From: Candidatus Caenarcanales bacterium
GTDB lineage: Bacteria > Cyanobacteriota > Vampirovibrionia > LMEP-6097
Assembly: GCA_021299565.1 (NCBI GenBank)
Contig: JAJTHA010000059.1
Coordinates: forward strand, 1-7,802
Reading direction: 5' to 3'
Length of the DNA: 7,802 nt
Shown here piece after piece: positions 5,875 through 7,802 of this stretch; position 1 is the first letter of the stretch; every line of letters begins with the position of its first letter. The translations under genes were made by a program, and so were the position numbers. Below the pieces are notes generated by a model. That model worked only from the letters and a program-made list of their open reading frames with translations, ran no database searches and was not told the DNA's origin.

Positions 5875-5903
5875 AAACAAAAACCCGGTGCTAGACCGGG
5901 TTT
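5875..5903 (-). terminator. Intrinsic terminator between convergent genes
   Basis: AAACCCGG (5881-5888) and CCGGGTTT (5896-5903) form a perfect eight-pair stem around TGCTAGA. On the minus strand it is followed by TTTTTGTTTT, making it the terminator of the glycine-zipper gene that ends at 5932. On the plus strand it starts 18 bases after the SpeD-like stop and may work in that direction too, though the T-run is only three bases. Confidence 0.82.
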
Positions 5904-5931
5904 CGTGCCATTTATCATTTAGAAAATGTGG

Positions 5932-6555
5932 TTATTGCATTCCGCCAACAAAGTAGAAAGGATCATAATCACCCTCTGCAAGGCTGTAGCTCTCTGCAGT
6001 GAATGGATTTGAATATCCTTTAACTATGCCAGTTAAGAATCCATTAGCAAGTCCTGTAACTGCACCAGAGATTCCACCAGCAACAGCTCCTACAGGTGCT
6101 CCAACAATAGTACCTACTGTACTATCGCCAAGTCCTGAGTGAGATCCTGCTAGATCAGATGCTTTGCTAACTGCGCCTCTTACAAGACCAACTGGAGTAC
6201 CGACTAATAAGCCGGTAAGCATTCCAACAGGTCTGCAAACGAAACAGTCTTCAAGCTTCTTCGGCTCTGGCTTTTTAACCACTGGCGGCTTCTCAACTTT
6301 TGGAGCTGGAGGAGCTGGCGGTGGTGTAGGCGGAGCTGGAGGAGGTGGTGGTGGAGTTTGTTTCTTCTCTACCACTGGAGGCTTCTGCGCTTCTTGTTTG
6401 TAAGCTTCTTGCTTCTTGATCCTATCGATCTCTTCCTGTCTGCGCTGCGCTGCATCCACTTCTACTAGTTCTTTAACCACACCTGCTTTAACTACAAGCT
6501 CAGCTTGAGTCAAAACAAATGATGCTATGGCTAATAATTTAATTAGTTTTCTCAT
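5932..6555 (-). CDS. Exported proline-rich, glycine-zipper protein of unknown function
   Basis: I do not recognise a named family. The 207-residue chain starts with a likely signal peptide (MRKLIKLLAIASFVL, possible cleavage after VKA at 22-24). A charged, probably helical stretch follows (about 35-57, rich in E, K, Q, R). Then comes a proline-rich rod (67-85, mostly P and A), a Lys/Pro/Val segment (86-100), CFVC (Cys104, Cys107), and a glycine-rich hydrophobic region with repeated GxxxG spacing (111-180). That region holds two related copies: VGTPVGLVRGAVS (118-130) and VGAPVGAVAGGIS (151-163). The C-terminus is polar and aromatic. The Pro-rich part followed by glycine zippers suggests a periplasm-spanning protein that inserts in or lies against a membrane; this is inference. 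An in-frame ATG at 6576 would add seven residues, but TATAAT overlaps them, so 6555 is preferred. Confidence 0.85.
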   Translation of the reverse strand: MRKLIKLLAIASFVLTQAELVVKAGVVKELVEVDAAQRRQEEIDRIKKQEAYKQEAQKPPVVEKKQTPPPPPPAPPTPPPAPPAPKVEKPPVVKKPEPKKLEDCFVCRPVGMLTGLLVGTPVGLVRGAVSKASDLAGSHSGLGDSTVGTIVGAPVGAVAGGISGAVTGLANGFLTGIVKGYSNPFTAESYSLAEGDYDPFYFVGGMQ

Positions 6556-6564
6556 AGGCTTACC

Positions 6565-6570
6565 ATTATA
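6565..6570 (-). promoter_or_regulatory. Putative -10 box, near-leaderless promoter of the glycine-zipper gene
   Basis: Minus-strand TATAAT lies nine bases before the ATG at 6555, with GGTAAGCCT between them. A start point about seven bases after the box would leave a leader of one to three bases. No clear -35 is visible. Confidence 0.42.
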
Positions 6571-6640
6571 TAACATCTAAAGTGTGGCGCTAGGTAATGT
6601 GTTAAGACCGCAACTGAACTACTAGATCTGTATGAAATGT

Positions 6641-6646
6641 TATTAT
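6641..6646 (+). promoter_or_regulatory. Possible -10 box for accC
   Basis: TATTAT lies 23 bases before the accC ATG in the 114-base gap between two divergent genes (6556-6669). No convincing -35 or Shine-Dalgarno is seen. The call rests on position and AT content only. Confidence 0.25.
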
Positions 6647-6669
6647 ATGCCTGTTCAAGAATCCAAATT

Positions 6670-7802
6670 ATGCCAACTCTAGAAAAAGTTTTAATTGCAA
6701 ATCGCGGCGAGATAGCTCTAAGAGTTATTCGTGCCTGTAAAGAGATGAATATCAAAACAGTTGCAGTTTATTCTGAAGCTGATGAAGAAAGTATGCACGT
6801 GACCATGGCTGATGAAGCTTATTGTATTGGTCCTGCGATTTCGGCAAAAAGCTATTTGCATATCCCGTCCATTATTAGTGCGGCTTTGACATCAGGTGCT
6901 GATGCTATTCACCCTGGTTATGGTTTTCTTGCAGAAAATGCGCATTTCGCTGATGTTTGTAAAGAGCATGGCATTAAGTTTATAGGTCCTAGTTCAGATG
7001 CTATTCGCAAGATGGGAGATAAAGCTACTGCTCGTGAAACCGTTATGTCAGCTGGGGTTCCGGTTGTACCAGGTTCTGATGGTCTTGTTGAATCTTTGGA
7101 TAAAGCAATAGAAATAGTTGAGAAAAAAATTGGCTACCCAGTAATTATCAAAGCTACCGCTGGTGGTGGTGGTAGAGGCATGCGTGTTTGCAAAGATCGT
7201 GAAGAACTTGAGAAAAATTTCAAACAAGCCCAAAACGAAGCTATGAATGCTTTTGGTAACGCAGGTGTTTATATAGAAAAATTCATTACACGCATGAAAC
7301 ATATTGAATTGCAAATTTTTGCTGATCAGCATGGCAATGTTGTGCATATGGGTGAGCGTGATTGCTCTGTTCAAAGACGTCACCAAAAACTTATTGAAGA
7401 AGCACCTTCACCAGTGATAGGAGAAGAGCTGAGAGAGCGAATGGGTAATGATGCGGTTAAAGCTGCTCGAGCAGTGAAATATGAAGGAGCAGGTACTATT
7501 GAATTTATTTTTGTGCCTGAAACTCAGGAATATTACTTCATCGAGATGAATACTCGTATCCAAGTCGAGCATTGTGTAACTGAGATGGTGACGGGGTTTG
7601 ATCTGGTGCAGTGGCAGTTGAGAGTTGCTTCTGGTGAAAAGTTTGATTTTACTCAAGACGATATCAAGCTTAGAGGTTGTGCTATTGAATGTCGTATCAA
7701 CGCTGAAGATCCGGAGAAAAATTTCATGCCAGGACCTGGTCATATAACAGGTTTCATGCCTCCTGGTGGACTAGGCGTGAGAGTTGATACTCATTGTTAC
7801 AC
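6670..7802 (+). CDS. accC: Biotin carboxylase, acetyl-CoA carboxylase subunit (3' end outside window)
   Basis: The enzyme carboxylates biotin on its carrier protein using ATP and bicarbonate, the first step of fatty-acid synthesis. The frame is open from ATG 6670 to the right edge, giving 377 of about 450 residues. The N-terminal domain (1-115) has KVLIANRGEIALR and HPGYGFLAEN. The ATP-grasp domain has MGDK (115-118), Lys161 before the glycine loop AGGGGRGMR (164-172), and GERDCSVQRRHQK (228-240). The metal-binding Glu278 and Glu292 are followed by MNTRIQVEH (293-301). Catalytic Arg296, Glu300 and Arg342 are present. The almost invariant Pro after VEH is Cys302. The sequence resembles cyanobacterial AccC. 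No accB lies upstream; the neighbour is divergent. The start has no strong Shine-Dalgarno. A biotin carboxylase subunit of pyruvate or propionyl-CoA carboxylase is a less likely alternative. Confidence 0.94.
   Translation, partial: MPTLEKVLIANRGEIALRVIRACKEMNIKTVAVYSEADEESMHVTMADEAYCIGPAISAKSYLHIPSIISAALTSGADAIHPGYGFLAENAHFADVCKEHGIKFIGPSSDAIRKMGDKATARETVMSAGVPVVPGSDGLVESLDKAIEIVEKKIGYPVIIKATAGGGGRGMRVCKDREELEKNFKQAQNEAMNAFGNAGVYIEKFITRMKHIELQIFADQHGNVVHMGERDCSVQRRHQKLIEEAPSPVIGEELRERMGNDAVKAARAVKYEGAGTIEFIFVPETQEYYFIEMNTRIQVEHCVTEMVTGFDLVQWQLRVASGEKFDFTQDDIKLRGCAIECRINAEDPEKNFMPGPGHITGFMPPGGLGVRVDTHCY

Noticed and set aside
6164..6403. Plus-strand glycine-rich open frame.
   Set aside because: It is the antisense of the proline-codon run in the exported protein; poly-Pro codons read backwards give Gly.
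7048..7743. Two minus-strand open frames of about 110 codons.
   Set aside because: They lie wholly inside accC in antisense, and accC has clear family motifs.

Overview
This window is chromosomal housekeeping DNA from an AT-rich, flagellated bacterium. From memory of the families, AccC (glycine loop KATAGGGGRGMR, GNAGVYIEKF, IECRINAEDP) and PNPase (YMHNYNFPSWSVGEARP) read most like cyanobacterial proteins. A flagellar hook protein sits beside them, and photosynthetic cyanobacteria lack flagella. My best guess is therefore a non-photosynthetic relative of Cyanobacteria (Melainabacteria/Vampirovibrionia). This is inference; no database was searched.

Layout from left to right. (1) Positions 1-174 hold the C-terminus of a flagellar hook protein (FlgE type), closed by an intrinsic terminator. 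(2) A cytidine deaminase with an unusual N-terminal membrane segment follows (252-827). (3) rpsO and pnp (953-3428) form the classic ribosomal S15-polynucleotide phosphorylase pair. They are followed 23 bases later by an MgtC/SapB-type membrane protein (3452-4006). (4) A 123-bp nearly symmetric palindrome (4010-4132) begins three bases after that stop codon. (5) On the minus strand lies a stand-alone 5S rRNA (about 4208-4326) with its own promoter and terminator, not attached to 16S/23S. (6) Also on the minus strand is the rplM-rpsI (L13-S9) operon with its terminator. (7) A 196-bp intergenic region carries two more palindromes and leads into a short SpeD (AdoMet decarboxylase) homologue. That homologue lacks the serine that becomes the pyruvoyl cofactor. 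(8) A convergent minus-strand gene encodes an exported proline-rich, glycine-zipper protein of unknown function. (9) accC (biotin carboxylase) is divergent from it and runs off the right edge.

The genes do not form one pathway. rpsO/pnp, rplM/rpsI and 5S belong to translation and RNA turnover, and accC starts fatty-acid synthesis. Genes inside or at the head of the ribosomal operons (rpsO, pnp, rpsI) have clear Shine-Dalgarno sequences. Several genes that seem to begin their own transcript (cytidine deaminase, SpeD-like, glycine-zipper, possibly rplM) instead have a TATAAT/TAAAAT box 8-10 bases before the start codon, which suggests leaderless mRNAs. I found no CRISPR array, transposase, tRNA or defence island. 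The best leads are the SpeD-like protein without its catalytic serine, the 123-bp palindrome, the self-contained 5S gene, the membrane-anchored deaminase and the leaderless-promoter pattern.
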